Counted from the first letter of the stretch, positions 48,000 to 57,592 are shown. The stretch: DNA of 64,000 nucleotides from Streptomyces marispadix (GCF_022524345.1 NZ_JAKWJU010000002.1:3410001-3474000), one strand, 5' to 3'. Translations and numbers: made by a program. Notes: generated by a model from the sequence alone, not told the origin.

Positions 48000-48835
48000 C
48001 GGGCGAGCCCGGGGAGTCCGCAGCGGCCGGGCGGTTCCCCTACCGGCTGATCGCCACCGACCTCGACGGCACCCTGCTGCGCGACGACGGTACGGTCTCC
48101 CCCCGTACGCGCGCCGCGCTGGAGGCGGCCTGCGGGCGCGGCGCCGAACACATCGTGGTCACCGGCCGTGCGGTGCCGTGGACCCGGGACATCCTGGATG
48201 GCATGGGCTACAAGGGCCTCGCCGTCTGCGGTCAGGGCGCGCAGGTCTACGACACGGCCGCCGGGCGCATGGTGACGTCGGTGACGCTGGACCGGGGACT
48301 GGCACGGGCCGCCGTCGCCAGGATCGAGGCGGAGACGGGCCCGCTGACGATCGCCGCCTCACAGGACGGCACCGACGGCCAGGTGCTGATCGGGCCCGGC
48401 TATCGGGAGCAGGGCAAGGGCCTGCCCGCCGTGCGGTGCGCCGACGCCGAGGAGCTGTGGGCCGCGCCGCTGAACAAGCTGTACCTCCAGCATCCTGCCC
48501 TGGGCGACGACGAGTTGGCGAAGGCGGCGCGGGCCGTGGCGGGCGATCTGGTGAGCATCACCATGGCCGGGGAGGACCTGGTGGAGATGCTTCCGCTGGG
48601 CTTGAGCAAGGCGAAGGGCCTGGCGATCGCCGCGCGGCGGCTGGGCGTCTCGGCCGGGCAGACGATCGCGTTCGGCGACATGCCCAACGACGTCCCCATG
48701 TTCGGCTGGGCCGCGCACGGCGTCGCGATGGCGGACGCCCACCCCGAACTGCTCGCGGTCGCCGACGAGGTGACCGCTTCCAACGACGACGACGGCATCG
48801 CGGTCGTGCTGGAACGCCTTCTGGCGTCTTCCTGA
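47996..48835 (+). CDS. Cof-type HAD phosphatase coupled to serS
   Basis: A 279-residue HAD-IIB hydrolase: motif [16 protein letters not shown], motif [13 protein letters not shown], Lys in [12 protein letters not shown], motif [15 protein letters not shown]. It is a close paralogue of the HAD protein at 25.8-26.8 kb. GTG 47996 overlaps the serS stop by four bases, suggesting coupled translation. The substrate is unknown. Confidence 0.92.
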   Translation: MTGEPGESAAAGRFPYRLIATDLDGTLLRDDGTVSPRTRAALEAACGRGAEHIVVTGRAVPWTRDILDGMGYKGLAVCGQGAQVYDTAAGRMVTSVTLDRGLARAAVARIEAETGPLTIAASQDGTDGQVLIGPGYREQGKGLPAVRCADAEELWAAPLNKLYLQHPALGDDELAKAARAVAGDLVSITMAGEDLVEMLPLGLSKAKGLAIAARRLGVSAGQTIAFGDMPNDVPMFGWAAHGVAMADAHPELLAVADEVTASNDDDGIAVVLERLLASS

Positions 48836-48877
48836 CCCTCCCGGTCCGAGCCACTACGGCGGTACGGGAGCGGCGCG

Positions 48878-50113
48878 TCACTCGACGGACCGGTCCCCGG
48901 ACCCGTCCGCGTCTGCGTCTTCGCCCTCGCCGTAGAGGGCCGTGACGGATGTGGCCGCACTCATCAACTCGGCGCGTGCTGCCGCCGGTTCGAGCACCTC
49001 CACGTCGGCTCCGAACTGGAGTAGCTGGCGGGCGGCACGCAGCACCGGATAGGCGAGGCTCACGGCGACCCAGTCGTCGGCCCCCGGCGACTGCGCCGGA
49101 ACAGCCGCCTCCGCGCCGTTGCCGTCACCGCGCTCATCACGCTCATCACGCTCACCGCGTTCGCTGCCGCTGTCGGCGCCCTCGCCCCTGCCCTCCACGT
49201 CCGCGTTCTCCGCGTCCGTGTTCTCGACGCCCGAGTCGTCCGCGTCCGGGTCCTCCGCGCCCGGGTCCTCCGCGTCCGTGTCGCCAAGTTCCGTGCCTGC
49301 AAGTTCCTCGTCTTCGACGTGCACGACGAACGGGCCGACGATGCGCCGGAACATCTCCAGGCGCCCCCGCCGGACGCGGACGCTCAGCCGCACGTTCGCG
49401 GGCCGTTCCTCGACCTGGCGGCGCAACGCCTCCCAGGCGTCGGCCAGTTCGACCCCGTCCCTGCGCCGCACGGGCGCCTCCGTGACGGTCGCGTCGAGTA
49501 TCCGGTCCGCGCGGAAGAGCTGCGCACGGGCCCTGCGGTCCGCCACGAGATACCAGGTGCCCGCCTTCGCGACGAGCCCGTACGGGTCGACGGTGTAGCG
49601 GTGCGTGGTGGTCTCGCCGCCGTGCCGGTAGCGGATGCGCAGCCTGCGGTCGGTGAAGACGGCCGTGTTGAGGACGTCGAGGTCGACGGAGGGCTGCGGC
49701 CCGGCAAGCCAGCGGCCGGGGTCGACGAGGATGCGGCGGCTGGTGAGTTCGGCCGCTGGGCGGTGCGGTGCCGGAAGAGCCGCCATCACCTTGCGCAGCG
49801 CCGAGCCGATTGCGCCGTCCAGGCCGAGCGCGGAGTGGGTTCCCTGTGCGGCGAGTACGAACAGTGCGCGTGCCTCGTCCGAGGTGAGGCCGGTGACGTC
49901 CGTACGGAACCCGTCGAGCAGCGATATGCCTCCGTGCCGCCCCCGCTCCGCGTAGACGGGGACGCCCGCGGTCGAGAGGGACTCCACGTCGCGGTAGATG
50001 GTGCGGGTGGAGACCTCCAGGCGCCGGGCCAGTTCGTCGGCGCGTACCCGGCCACGGGTCTGGAGCAGCAGCAGGATCGAGAGCAGGCGGTCCGACTTCA
50101 CGTTCGCCAGCAT
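48878..50113 (-). CDS. WYL-domain transcriptional regulator with acidic insert
   Basis: A 411-residue regulator. The N-terminal winged helix (SDRLLSILLLLQTRGRVRAD, then RRLEVSTRTIYRDVESLS) binds DNA, and a WYL domain (about 145-225, with YRHGGETTTHRYTVDPYGL and KAGTWYLVADRR) senses a ligand. An insert of about 75 residues, from 275 to 350, is rich in Asp, Glu and Gly (DTDAEDPGAEDPDADDSG) and interrupts the C-terminal WCX part before DDWVAVSLAYPVLRA. ATG 50113 has no strong RBS; GTG 50101 is an alternative. The gene is divergent from the TIGR03086 gene, which it may control. Confidence 0.88.
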   Translation of the reverse strand: MLANVKSDRLLSILLLLQTRGRVRADELARRLEVSTRTIYRDVESLSTAGVPVYAERGRHGGISLLDGFRTDVTGLTSDEARALFVLAAQGTHSALGLDGAIGSALRKVMAALPAPHRPAAELTSRRILVDPGRWLAGPQPSVDLDVLNTAVFTDRRLRIRYRHGGETTTHRYTVDPYGLVAKAGTWYLVADRRARAQLFRADRILDATVTEAPVRRRDGVELADAWEALRRQVEERPANVRLSVRVRRGRLEMFRRIVGPFVVHVEDEELAGTELGDTDAEDPGAEDPDADDSGVENTDAENADVEGRGEGADSGSERGERDERDERGDGNGAEAAVPAQSPGADDWVAVSLAYPVLRAARQLLQFGADVEVLEPAAARAELMSAATSVTALYGEGEDADADGSGDRSVE

Positions 50114-50235
50114 GCCGTAAACCTGACGGCGGGTGTCAGGAAAAGGGGGGAAGGTCTGTGCGTCCGCGGGCGACAGCCGCCCGCAGCAACCGTCCACTTC
50201 CCGGCTGTCCGCCGGATCTCGAGGAGCCACCGACC

Positions 50236-50934
50236 ATGAACGCAGACGCATCCGCAGCCCAGGACCCTTCGACGAGCGACCCGCGTCCCGTCTACGAGCG
50301 CGCCGCCGAACAGATGGCGTCCCTGTTCGAGGCGGTACGGCCCGGACAGCTCACGGACCCCACCCCGTGCGGCGAATTCGACGTGGGCGCCCTCCTCAGC
50401 CATGTCGTCGGCGGCACCCTGCGCATCGCGCAGGTCGGCGAGGGCGGCGGCCCCGGTGAGCCCGACCCGGACGCGAAGGTCGACTCCGGGGTCTCCGGCG
50501 TACCGGACGACGGCTGGATCGAGCCGTATGCGCAGGCCCGCGGGCGCTTCGCGGCGGCCTGGGCCGACGACGCCAGACTGGACGAGCCGGTCACCGTGCC
50601 GTGGGGGACGATGCCGGGCCGCTTCGCGCTCGCGGGCAGCGTGATGGAGGTCGTCACCCACTCCTGGGATCTGGCGCAGGCGCTCGGACGGCAGGACCTG
50701 CTCGACCCCGCGCTGGCGAGCTTCGCGCTGGCCGTGGCCCGGCAGGCGGTGCCGGAGGAGCGCGGCGAGGGCGTGCCGTTCGGGCCGCCGCTGAGCGCGC
50801 CCGAGGGCACCGACGACTACGGGCGGCTCGCGGCGTGGCTGGGCCGCGGCTGGGACCCGGCACCGGTCGCGGGCCGGGGTGCGGAGCAGGGCGCGGGGCA
50901 GTCGGGCCGGGACCGCGAGCACGGCCGTGACTGA
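50236..50934 (+). CDS. TIGR03086 family DinB-like metal-binding protein
   Basis: A 232-residue protein of the mycothiol-dependent maleylpyruvate-isomerase-like/DinB fold. The conserved PTPCGEFDVGALLSHVVGG holds a His ligand, and VMEVVTHSWDLAQALGR the second. Metal-dependent, with mycothiol as possible co-substrate in the family. ATG 50236 has GAGGAG 9 bases upstream. Its end overlaps the flavoprotein gene by 8 bp. Confidence 0.88.
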   Translation: MNADASAAQDPSTSDPRPVYERAAEQMASLFEAVRPGQLTDPTPCGEFDVGALLSHVVGGTLRIAQVGEGGGPGEPDPDAKVDSGVSGVPDDGWIEPYAQARGRFAAAWADDARLDEPVTVPWGTMPGRFALAGSVMEVVTHSWDLAQALGRQDLLDPALASFALAVARQAVPEERGEGVPFGPPLSAPEGTDDYGRLAAWLGRGWDPAPVAGRGAEQGAGQSGRDREHGRD

Positions 50935-52510
50935 CGGGGCACCGGGGAGCGCCGCGCGGGCCGCGAACTCCGGGTCCGCGAACACCCGGTCTGCGAAATC
51001 CGGGTCTGTGAAATCCGGGTCCCCGAACTCCGGGTCCGCGGACGCCGGTTCGGCCCTCGGCGACGGGAACGTACGCGGCCGCCTGCTGAGACCCGCGGAC
51101 GCCGAGTACGCCGACGAGACCCAAGGCTTCCAGGCCGCCTACCGGCACCGGCCCGATCTGATCGTCCGCGCCGCGGGCGCCGACGACGTCGCCGCCGCGG
51201 TCGGGCACGCCGCCGCGCACCGTATGCCCGTAGCCGTGCAGGCCACCGGCCACGGGCTGACGTCGCCGCAGCACGGCGGCATGCTGATCAGCACACGCCG
51301 CATGTCGGAGGTCCGCGTCGACCCCGGCGCCCGCACGGCGTGGATCGGCGCGGGCGTGCGCTGGGGCCGGGTCGTGGAGCAGGCCGCACGTTACGGGCTC
51401 GCACCGCTGAGCGGTTCGGGACCGGGCGTGGGCGCTGTCTCCTACACGCTGAACGGCGGAGTCGGCCTGCTCGCCCGGGAGTTCGGCTACGCGGCCGACC
51501 ATGTGCGCGTCGTCGAGATCGTCACGGCGGACGCCCGCGTCCGGCACGTCACGGCGGACCGCGACCCGGAACTGTTCTGGGCGCTGCGCGGCGGCGGAGG
51601 CGGCCTCGGCGTGGTGACGGGCATGGAGATCGGGCTGATGCCCGTCGAGCGTTTCCACGGCGGCCAGTTGATCTACGACGGAGGGTCGGCCGGTGAGGTG
51701 CTGGAGGCGTGGCGCGAGTGGACGGCGACCGCGCCGGAACGGCTGACGTCGTCGCTGACGCTGATGCGCTACCCGGATCTGCCGGTGCTGCCCGGTCATC
51801 TGCGCGGTAGACACGTCGTACAGATCCAGCTCGTACTCGACGGCGGTGAAGCGGAGGGCGAGCGGCTCGTGGCGCCGCTGCGTGCGGCCGGGCCGCGGAT
51901 CTCGGAGACGCTGCGGACGATGCCGTACGGCGAGGGCGCGAGCGTGTACAACGAGCCGGATCAGCCGCACCCGTACCAGGGCGCGAACGTGCTGCTGGGA
52001 GAGCGGCTGCCGGACCGGGCGGCGCTGGATTCCGTGGTGGAGCTGACCGGGCCGTCGGCTCCGGCGATGACGGTGCTGAACCTGCGGCACATGGGCGGGG
52101 CGCTGTCCCGGGAGCCCGCGGTGCCCAACGCCGTCGGCGGCCGGGACGCGGGGTGGCTGATGACGGTGCTGTCGGTGCCGGACGCCGTCGAGGGCCCGGA
52201 GGGCTCAGAGGGCTCAGAGGGCTCGGAGGGCGAGGCCTCCGGCCCCTCGGCACCCGCAGGCCCTCGCGAGCTGCGGCTGCATCATCAGCGGGTGTTCGGC
52301 GAGGTGGCGCCGTGGACGGTGGGGACGAACCTCAACTTCCGGTACGGGCGCTCGGCGGGCGCGGCGCCCCACGCGGCGCGGGCGGCCTACCCGGCGGAGG
52401 CCCGGCGGCGCCTGGCCGAGCTGAAGGCGTCGCTGGATCCGCTGAATCTGTTCCGTTTCCAGCAGGGCCGGCTGGAGGACGCGGAGCCGGAGGCGCGGCA
52501 GGGGGCGTAG
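50927..52510 (+). CDS. BBE-like FAD-linked oxidoreductase
   Basis: A 527-residue flavoprotein of the berberine-bridge/6-hydroxynicotine oxidase group. The FAD_binding_4 domain (about 65-230) shows VAVQATGHGL with the His likely bonded to FAD, and GGGGGLGVVTGMEIGLMP. The C-terminal BBE motif is the FRYGRS ... LDPLNLFRFQQ end. The N-terminal 45 residues are a Ser/Gly repeat (SGSVKSGSPNSGSADAGS), and a 9-bp repeat adds EGSEGSEGSEGE at about 425. GTG 50927 overlaps the previous gene. The donor substrate is unknown. Confidence 0.88.
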   Translation: MTDGAPGSAARAANSGSANTRSAKSGSVKSGSPNSGSADAGSALGDGNVRGRLLRPADAEYADETQGFQAAYRHRPDLIVRAAGADDVAAAVGHAAAHRMPVAVQATGHGLTSPQHGGMLISTRRMSEVRVDPGARTAWIGAGVRWGRVVEQAARYGLAPLSGSGPGVGAVSYTLNGGVGLLAREFGYAADHVRVVEIVTADARVRHVTADRDPELFWALRGGGGGLGVVTGMEIGLMPVERFHGGQLIYDGGSAGEVLEAWREWTATAPERLTSSLTLMRYPDLPVLPGHLRGRHVVQIQLVLDGGEAEGERLVAPLRAAGPRISETLRTMPYGEGASVYNEPDQPHPYQGANVLLGERLPDRAALDSVVELTGPSAPAMTVLNLRHMGGALSREPAVPNAVGGRDAGWLMTVLSVPDAVEGPEGSEGSEGSEGEASGPSAPAGPRELRLHHQRVFGEVAPWTVGTNLNFRYGRSAGAAPHAARAAYPAEARRRLAELKASLDPLNLFRFQQGRLEDAEPEARQGA

Positions 52511-52541
52511 GGCCGAGCCCGGCACGGCCGGGCCGAGCCGT

Positions 52542-52587
52542 CGGGTGCGGGGCCGAGTCCGGTCGCCCGGATTCGGCCCCGCACCCG
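52542..52587. terminator. Bidirectional hairpin between flavoprotein and DyP genes
   Basis: A stem of 15 perfect pairs (52542-52556 with 52573-52587), extended by four more including one G-U pair, and an 8-nt loop. It lies between two convergent stop codons and likely serves both. Confidence 0.85.
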
Positions 52588-52655
52588 GTCCGTTCGCCGG
52601 CCCGTCGGACGGTCGTCGTCGCAGCCGCGACAGCCGTCGCCCTTGGCCGCCCCGC

Positions 52656-53906
52656 TCAGCCCTCCAGCAGGGCCTGCCCCACGTACTCGCCCTTCGACGG
52701 CCCGCCGGGCACGGCGAACAGCCCGCTGGCCTCATGCCGTACGTACCGCGACAGCGCGTCCCCGCGGTCGAGTTTCCGCTGCACCGGTACGAAGCCGCGC
52801 AGCGGATCGGCCTGCCAGGCGATGAAGAGCAGACCGGCGTCCGGCGCCCCGTCGTCGCGGAAGCCGTCGTGGTACGAGAAGGGGCGCCGCAGCATCGCGG
52901 CCCCGCCGTTCGTCGCGGGGGCCGAGACTCGTACATGGGCGTCCGCGGGGATGGCCGGGGACCCGCCCGTGCTCCTCTTCTCAAGGTCGGGATCGGTGTG
53001 CTCGGTGCCGCCCGAGAGCGGGGCGCCGTCGGACTTGCGGCGGCCGATGACCCTCTCCTGTTCCTTGAGCGGGATCTTGTCCCAGTCGTCCAGCAGCATC
53101 CGGATGCGGCGTACGACGGCGAACGAACCGTTCGCCATCCACGACGGTTTCGACGACGACGGCACGAAGATGCGGCCGTCGAAGTCGGGCTCCGAGGGCT
53201 TGGGGTTGTTCGTGCCGTCGACCTGGCCCATGAGGTTGCGCACCGTCATGGGGCGGCGGGTGGCGCCGGGGGTGCGGGTGAAGCCGTTCATCTGCCAGCG
53301 CAGCCGGGCCGTACCTGCGGCCTGACGCTGGATCTCACGCAGCGCGTCGAAGGCCACGAGGCCGTCGTCGCAGCCGATCTGCACCCACAGATCCCCGTCC
53401 GAACGCTTCTTGTCGAGGGCGTCGCCGGAGAAGTCGGGAAGCGGCGCGAGCCCGTCGGGCCGCTGCTTCTCAAGTCCCGTGCGGGAGAAGAAGGTACGGC
53501 CGAAGCCGAAGGTGACGGACAGGGAGCAGGGGCCCGCGTCGAGGGCGATTCCCGTGGAGTTCGCGGTCGACTCGTCCGCCATCAGCTCACGGGCCGTGCG
53601 CGACCAGCGCTTCAGCAGCGCGGCCGCCTGCTTGCGCCCCGCCCCGGAGACGAGGTCGAAGGCGAGCAGATGCCCGAAGGCCTGCAACGGCGTGGTGATT
53701 CCGGCCTGGTGCTTTCCGTGGAAGGGCACGCGCGTCGAACCGACGGACGTGACGGGCTTCGGTGCCTTGCGGTCGTCACGTGCGGCGGCCTGCGCGACCG
53801 CGCCGCCCGTGGCGCCGACGGCCAGACCGGTGGCTCCCGCCGCTCCGACTGTGCTGACGAGGCGCCGGCGTGAGACGCCGTTCGGTTCGTGGTCGTGCTG
53901 AGTCAT
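52656..53906 (-). CDS. dtpA: Tat-exported dye-decolourising peroxidase (DtpA/EfeB type)
   Basis: A 416-residue heme peroxidase. Twin-arginine signal SRRRLVSTVGAAGATGLAVG at residues 12-31. The DyP motif GQVDG (GxxDG) with following TNNPKP, and HEASGLFAVPGG near the end. In S. lividans, as I recall, DtpA sits in the same copper operon (sco, ecuC) and is needed for maturation of the copper oxidase GlxA. ATG 53906 has AGGAAG upstream. It is last in the operon, 244 bp from copCD; the gap has an AT-rich patch with a small palindrome ATTCACATGAAT (54092-54103) and may hold its own promoter. Confidence 0.88.
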   Translation of the reverse strand: MTQHDHEPNGVSRRRLVSTVGAAGATGLAVGATGGAVAQAAARDDRKAPKPVTSVGSTRVPFHGKHQAGITTPLQAFGHLLAFDLVSGAGRKQAAALLKRWSRTARELMADESTANSTGIALDAGPCSLSVTFGFGRTFFSRTGLEKQRPDGLAPLPDFSGDALDKKRSDGDLWVQIGCDDGLVAFDALREIQRQAAGTARLRWQMNGFTRTPGATRRPMTVRNLMGQVDGTNNPKPSEPDFDGRIFVPSSSKPSWMANGSFAVVRRIRMLLDDWDKIPLKEQERVIGRRKSDGAPLSGGTEHTDPDLEKRSTGGSPAIPADAHVRVSAPATNGGAAMLRRPFSYHDGFRDDGAPDAGLLFIAWQADPLRGFVPVQRKLDRGDALSRYVRHEASGLFAVPGGPSKGEYVGQALLEG

Positions 53907-54150
53907 GGCTGCTTCCTGGCGTGTTCCGACATGGGCGGGTGCGTTGCGGCGGGCCGTCGACTGCGCTCCCACATGCTCGCTCGCATGTGTTCGTACCGGC
54001 GCCGGTGCTCGTGCTGTCGTACGTGCTGCTGCTTGTGCCGGTGCTCGTCTCGGGCACGTGAGTTGAGCTATATCTCCCGGAACGTTCGGTTATTCACATG
54101 AATGATCCGTTTGCCGCTTCCGTGCGCGAGCACCGGGCCGTGGTGAGCCG

Positions 54151-56436
54151 TCAGTCGATCTGCACCGTCTTGCTCTCGGTGACCTGGTCGATGTCCGAGG
54201 TACGGATCGTGACGGACGCCTTCCACCGCCCCGGCGCTGGAAGTTGGACCGTCTCCGAACGCCAGCGCCCCTTCGCCTTGTTGATCCTCTCGAACTCCAC
54301 GGAGAACGGGCCGAGATCCTGCTCGGGGAGGGTGAGCGACGCCTTCACCTCCTCGGTGCGAAGCTGCTTGCCGTCCGGGCCCTCGGTGACGATCCGCAGC
54401 GAGTTGCCGCCGGTCTGACCCGGTGTGATCCACAGCACCGCCGTGCCCTTGCCGCCGGGCCCGCCGGTGTCGAACGGGATCTTCTGCTGAAGCGTGAGTC
54501 CCTTACGGGTCTGGCCCGTACCGGCGCCGGGTTCCTTCCCGGCCGCCGTCAGCTCCTCGGTACGGCCCGGTTCGGTGCCGGTGAGGGCGGTGGCCACGAT
54601 GAGCAGAACGGCGGCGACGGCGGCCTCCGCGAGCACGGAGCGGCGCAGACCGGCACGTTCGGGGTCGGCCTCGCGGGCCTTGCGTCGCCGCTCGCGGGCC
54701 ATCGCAGCGCGCTGGCGGGCGAGTTGAGCGGCCCGGCCGCTCCGGTCGGGCGCCTCGTCCCCGCCCGGGGCCTCGGGGCCGTCCGCTCCGTCGGCCGCTC
54801 CGCGCGTCGCGCCGGACGTTGCGCCGTCCGCCGCGGCGCCCACGGTGGCGGGCACTTCCTCACGTACGTCCACGTCTGCGTTCGCGTTCGCGTTCGCGTT
54901 CGCGATGGCGTCGGCATCGGCATCGGAGTTCGCGTTCGTGATGGCCTCGGCGTCCTGGCGTGCCTCGCCGAGCCGTGCCGTCCACTGCCGTGAGACGGAG
55001 GCGAGGCCGACGAGGACGACGACCAGGCCCACCTTCGCCAGCAGCAGCCGCCCGTAGGACGTACCGACGAGGGCGCTCAGCGTGCCGAGCTGCCGCCACG
55101 ACTGGTAGAGCCCCGTCACGGCCAGCACCAGCACGCTGCCGAACGCGATGCGTGAGAAGCGCCGTACGACATCGCGGGACGGGGACGGTCCCCAGTGGAG
55201 CACCGTCAGCAGCGAGGCCAGCCCGCCGAGCCACGCGGCGACCGCCAGCATGTGGATCACGTCGACGGGCATCGCCACCTGCGGCTGCAACCCCGTGGAG
55301 GCGTGCTCCGCGATGGCCCACGTCGCGGCGAGGCCGACGGCGACGACGCCTCCGCCGAGGGTGAGTCCCAACGTGACGTCCCGTACGCTCCGTTCGCCGT
55401 CGTCACTCTCGCCCCGTTCCCCGTCGCCGGTTGCGTCCGCATCGCCGGCCCCGCGCTCATCGACGCGCTCATCGACGCGCTCGGCTTCGCCGTCCCCGGC
55501 GCCGGCCTTCTCCGGACCGCCGTCCTCCGGCTCCGCTCCCCGGCCTCTTTCGTACGAGCCGAAGAGCACGGCGACGATCACGGCCGCCGTCCCCAGCAGC
55601 AGCAGCCGTGCGGCCAGGGCCGCGCCGGGCTTCGTCGCGAGGGAGTCCCGCAGTCCGCCGAGGTCGAAGACCTCGCTCAACTGCCCCGTACCGGTATAGG
55701 CGTTGCGCAGCAGCAGCATCAGCAAGGTCGCGCCGGTGAGCGTCAGCCAGCCCGTGACCACAAGCCGCTGTAGGCGGCGCACCGCCGCCCGCCGCGGCCC
55801 GCACGCCAGGACGAAGGCGCCGCCGCCCACCAGCAGCACGAAGCCCGCGTACGCCGCGTAGCGCCCCACCTGGTAGAGCCAGCCCACCGGGCCGCCGCCC
55901 GTCGCCTGCCCCTCGTCCGCGACGTTCGCCGCGGTCGCCGACGGATGCCCCACGGAGAAGGTGAACGCCCCGGCCACGGGATGGCTGTCGTCCGAGACCG
56001 CCTTCCAGGCCACGGTGTACGTGCCCTTGGGCCCGTCGGGCTTGAGGCCCACGGCGCGGGTGTTCGCCTTGCCGGGCACCTCGCGGACCTTGGCGGTGTC
56101 GAGCCGTTTGCCATCGGGGCCGAGCACACGTATCGAGTCGTCGGACATCGATACGCCCTCGGAGAAGGTCACGGTGACCTGCTTCGGCGGGCTCTTCACC
56201 ACCCGGCCCTCCGCCGGGCTGCTGTCGGTCTGCACGGCGTGCGCCGAGGCCGGTGCGGCGGTGCCCACCACGGTGAGCAGTGCGCACAGCGCGGCGCCCA
56301 GCAGCGCGAGCAGGAGGTTCGCGGGCGTGAGGCGCCGCCCGCCGGGATGCGGCAGCGGACGCGGGCGCGCACGTACAGGCCCGCGCACGGGGGTACGGGG
56401 ACGCCTGGTGGTGAGCGGCACGGGTCGGTCCCTCAT
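54151..56436 (-). CDS. CopC-CopD fusion copper transport protein
   Basis: 761 residues. Signal peptide, then a CopC domain starting at AHAVQTDSSPAEGRVV (N-terminal His is the copper ligand) with VSDDSHPVAGAFTF, then a CopD membrane domain with about eight helices and a C-terminal periplasmic YtkA-like part. Two Asp/Glu/Arg-rich inserts (about 285-340) and a NANANANADVDV stretch (about 520) are coded by short DNA repeats. It binds copper outside the cell and may pass it through the membrane. ATG 56436 overlaps the previous stop (ATGA). Confidence 0.9.
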   Translation of the reverse strand: MRDRPVPLTTRRPRTPVRGPVRARPRPLPHPGGRRLTPANLLLALLGAALCALLTVVGTAAPASAHAVQTDSSPAEGRVVKSPPKQVTVTFSEGVSMSDDSIRVLGPDGKRLDTAKVREVPGKANTRAVGLKPDGPKGTYTVAWKAVSDDSHPVAGAFTFSVGHPSATAANVADEGQATGGGPVGWLYQVGRYAAYAGFVLLVGGGAFVLACGPRRAAVRRLQRLVVTGWLTLTGATLLMLLLRNAYTGTGQLSEVFDLGGLRDSLATKPGAALAARLLLLGTAAVIVAVLFGSYERGRGAEPEDGGPEKAGAGDGEAERVDERVDERGAGDADATGDGERGESDDGERSVRDVTLGLTLGGGVVAVGLAATWAIAEHASTGLQPQVAMPVDVIHMLAVAAWLGGLASLLTVLHWGPSPSRDVVRRFSRIAFGSVLVLAVTGLYQSWRQLGTLSALVGTSYGRLLLAKVGLVVVLVGLASVSRQWTARLGEARQDAEAITNANSDADADAIANANANANADVDVREEVPATVGAAADGATSGATRGAADGADGPEAPGGDEAPDRSGRAAQLARQRAAMARERRRKAREADPERAGLRRSVLAEAAVAAVLLIVATALTGTEPGRTEELTAAGKEPGAGTGQTRKGLTLQQKIPFDTGGPGGKGTAVLWITPGQTGGNSLRIVTEGPDGKQLRTEEVKASLTLPEQDLGPFSVEFERINKAKGRWRSETVQLPAPGRWKASVTIRTSDIDQVTESKTVQID

Positions 56437-56930
56437 TTCTTCGGTACGAAGTTCGTCGCCTCGACCGGCATCGTCACGTCGATGTCGCCGGACTTGCTGA
56501 AGTGGAGCGTCACCCGCACCTTCTCGCCCTTGACCGGTTTCCGCTCCGGTTTGAGGAACATGATGTGGTTTCCGCCTCTGGCCAGGCGCAGCGTCCCGTC
56601 CGCGGGCACCGCCAGCGAGTTCACGTGCTGCATCTGCTGCCCCGAGGTGGAGTGGAGCTGGGCCTCGCCGAAGCTCTTGCTCTTCACCGAGGTCAGCCGG
56701 TCCGCTGTCCCGCCGGTGTTCCTCACGGTGAGGAAGCCGCCCGCCATGTCGGCGGTGACCGGCTCGGGCATATAGGCACCGCTGACGGCCAGCCGGGGCC
56801 GCGAGCCGCCGGAGCCGTCTTGTGATTCGGAGTCGGAGCCGCACGCGGCGAGCGCGGAGAGCGCGACGGAGGCGGCCAGCAGCGCGGTGAGGCGGCGCCC
56901 CGTGGCGGGGCGCGGGGCGTGCGTCGTCAC
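56433..56930 (-). CDS. ecuC: PCu(A)C copper chaperone lipoprotein
   Basis: A 165-residue lipoprotein (lipobox LSALAAC near residue 29) with the PCu(A)C copper site: His in AQLHSTSG, Met in QQMQHV, then HIMF. It carries Cu(I) outside the membrane, in S. lividans called ECuC, and works together with Sco. GTG 56930 overlaps the sco stop (GTGA). Confidence 0.9.
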   Translation of the reverse strand: MTTHAPRPATGRRLTALLAASVALSALAACGSDSESQDGSGGSRPRLAVSGAYMPEPVTADMAGGFLTVRNTGGTADRLTSVKSKSFGEAQLHSTSGQQMQHVNSLAVPADGTLRLARGGNHIMFLKPERKPVKGEKVRVTLHFSKSGDIDVTMPVEATNFVPKK

Positions 56931-57592
56931 GGGTTCTCCCCCTTGATGATCTCGGGGAGTTCCTTCTGGAGGATCTCCGGCGTCGTGTTGCCCTCGGTGT
57001 AGAGCACGTGCGCCTTGTCGTCCTTCGGGGAGAAGGCGAGCAGTTGGGCGCCGTGCGTGGAGACGACGTCACCGTTCTTCTTCTTGTACGAGGGCTCGAT
57101 GCTGACGCCGACGGTACGGGCGCCCGCCTGGATGGTGTCGAAGTCGCCCGTGAGCCCCGTGAACGAAGGGTCCTGTCCGCGCAGCCAGCTTCCCAGCTCC
57201 TTCGGCTTGTCGCGCTTGGGGTCGGACGTGACGAAGACGACCTGGAGCTTCTTCTTCTGCTCCGCGGTCAGCTTGGACCTGGCCACGGCGATGTTGCTCA
57301 TCGTCAGCGGGCAGACGTCGGGGCAGTGGGTGTAGCCGAAGTACAGCAGCACCGGCTTGCCCTTGGTCTCCTCGATCAGGTCGTACTTCTCGCCGTGGGT
57401 GTCGGTGAGGGTGAGGTCGGGCTTCTCGAAGGGCTGGTCGAGCACTGCTCCGCCCTTTTTCTGAGGTTCGACGGAGGCGACGGCCTTGTCGCCGTCTCCT
57501 TCGTCGCCGCCGGACGAGCCGCCGCAGCCCGTGAGGAGGAGGGCGGCGGCGAGCGTGAGCGCCGCGGCGCTGAGAGTCGTGGTCTTACGCAT
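56927..57592 (-). CDS. sco: SCO1/SenC copper metallochaperone lipoprotein
   Basis: A 221-residue thioredoxin-fold protein. Lipobox LLLTGC at residue 23, copper motif YTHCPDVCP and a distal His in VVSTHGAQLLAF. Sco takes copper to cytochrome oxidase CuA and to secreted copper enzymes. ATG 57592 gives a normal lipoprotein signal. It begins a tightly overlapped run sco-ecuC-copCD; ycnI is 227 bp upstream. Confidence 0.93.
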   Translation of the reverse strand: MRKTTTLSAAALTLAAALLLTGCGGSSGGDEGDGDKAVASVEPQKKGGAVLDQPFEKPDLTLTDTHGEKYDLIEETKGKPVLLYFGYTHCPDVCPLTMSNIAVARSKLTAEQKKKLQVVFVTSDPKRDKPKELGSWLRGQDPSFTGLTGDFDTIQAGARTVGVSIEPSYKKKNGDVVSTHGAQLLAFSPKDDKAHVLYTEGNTTPEILQKELPEIIKGENP

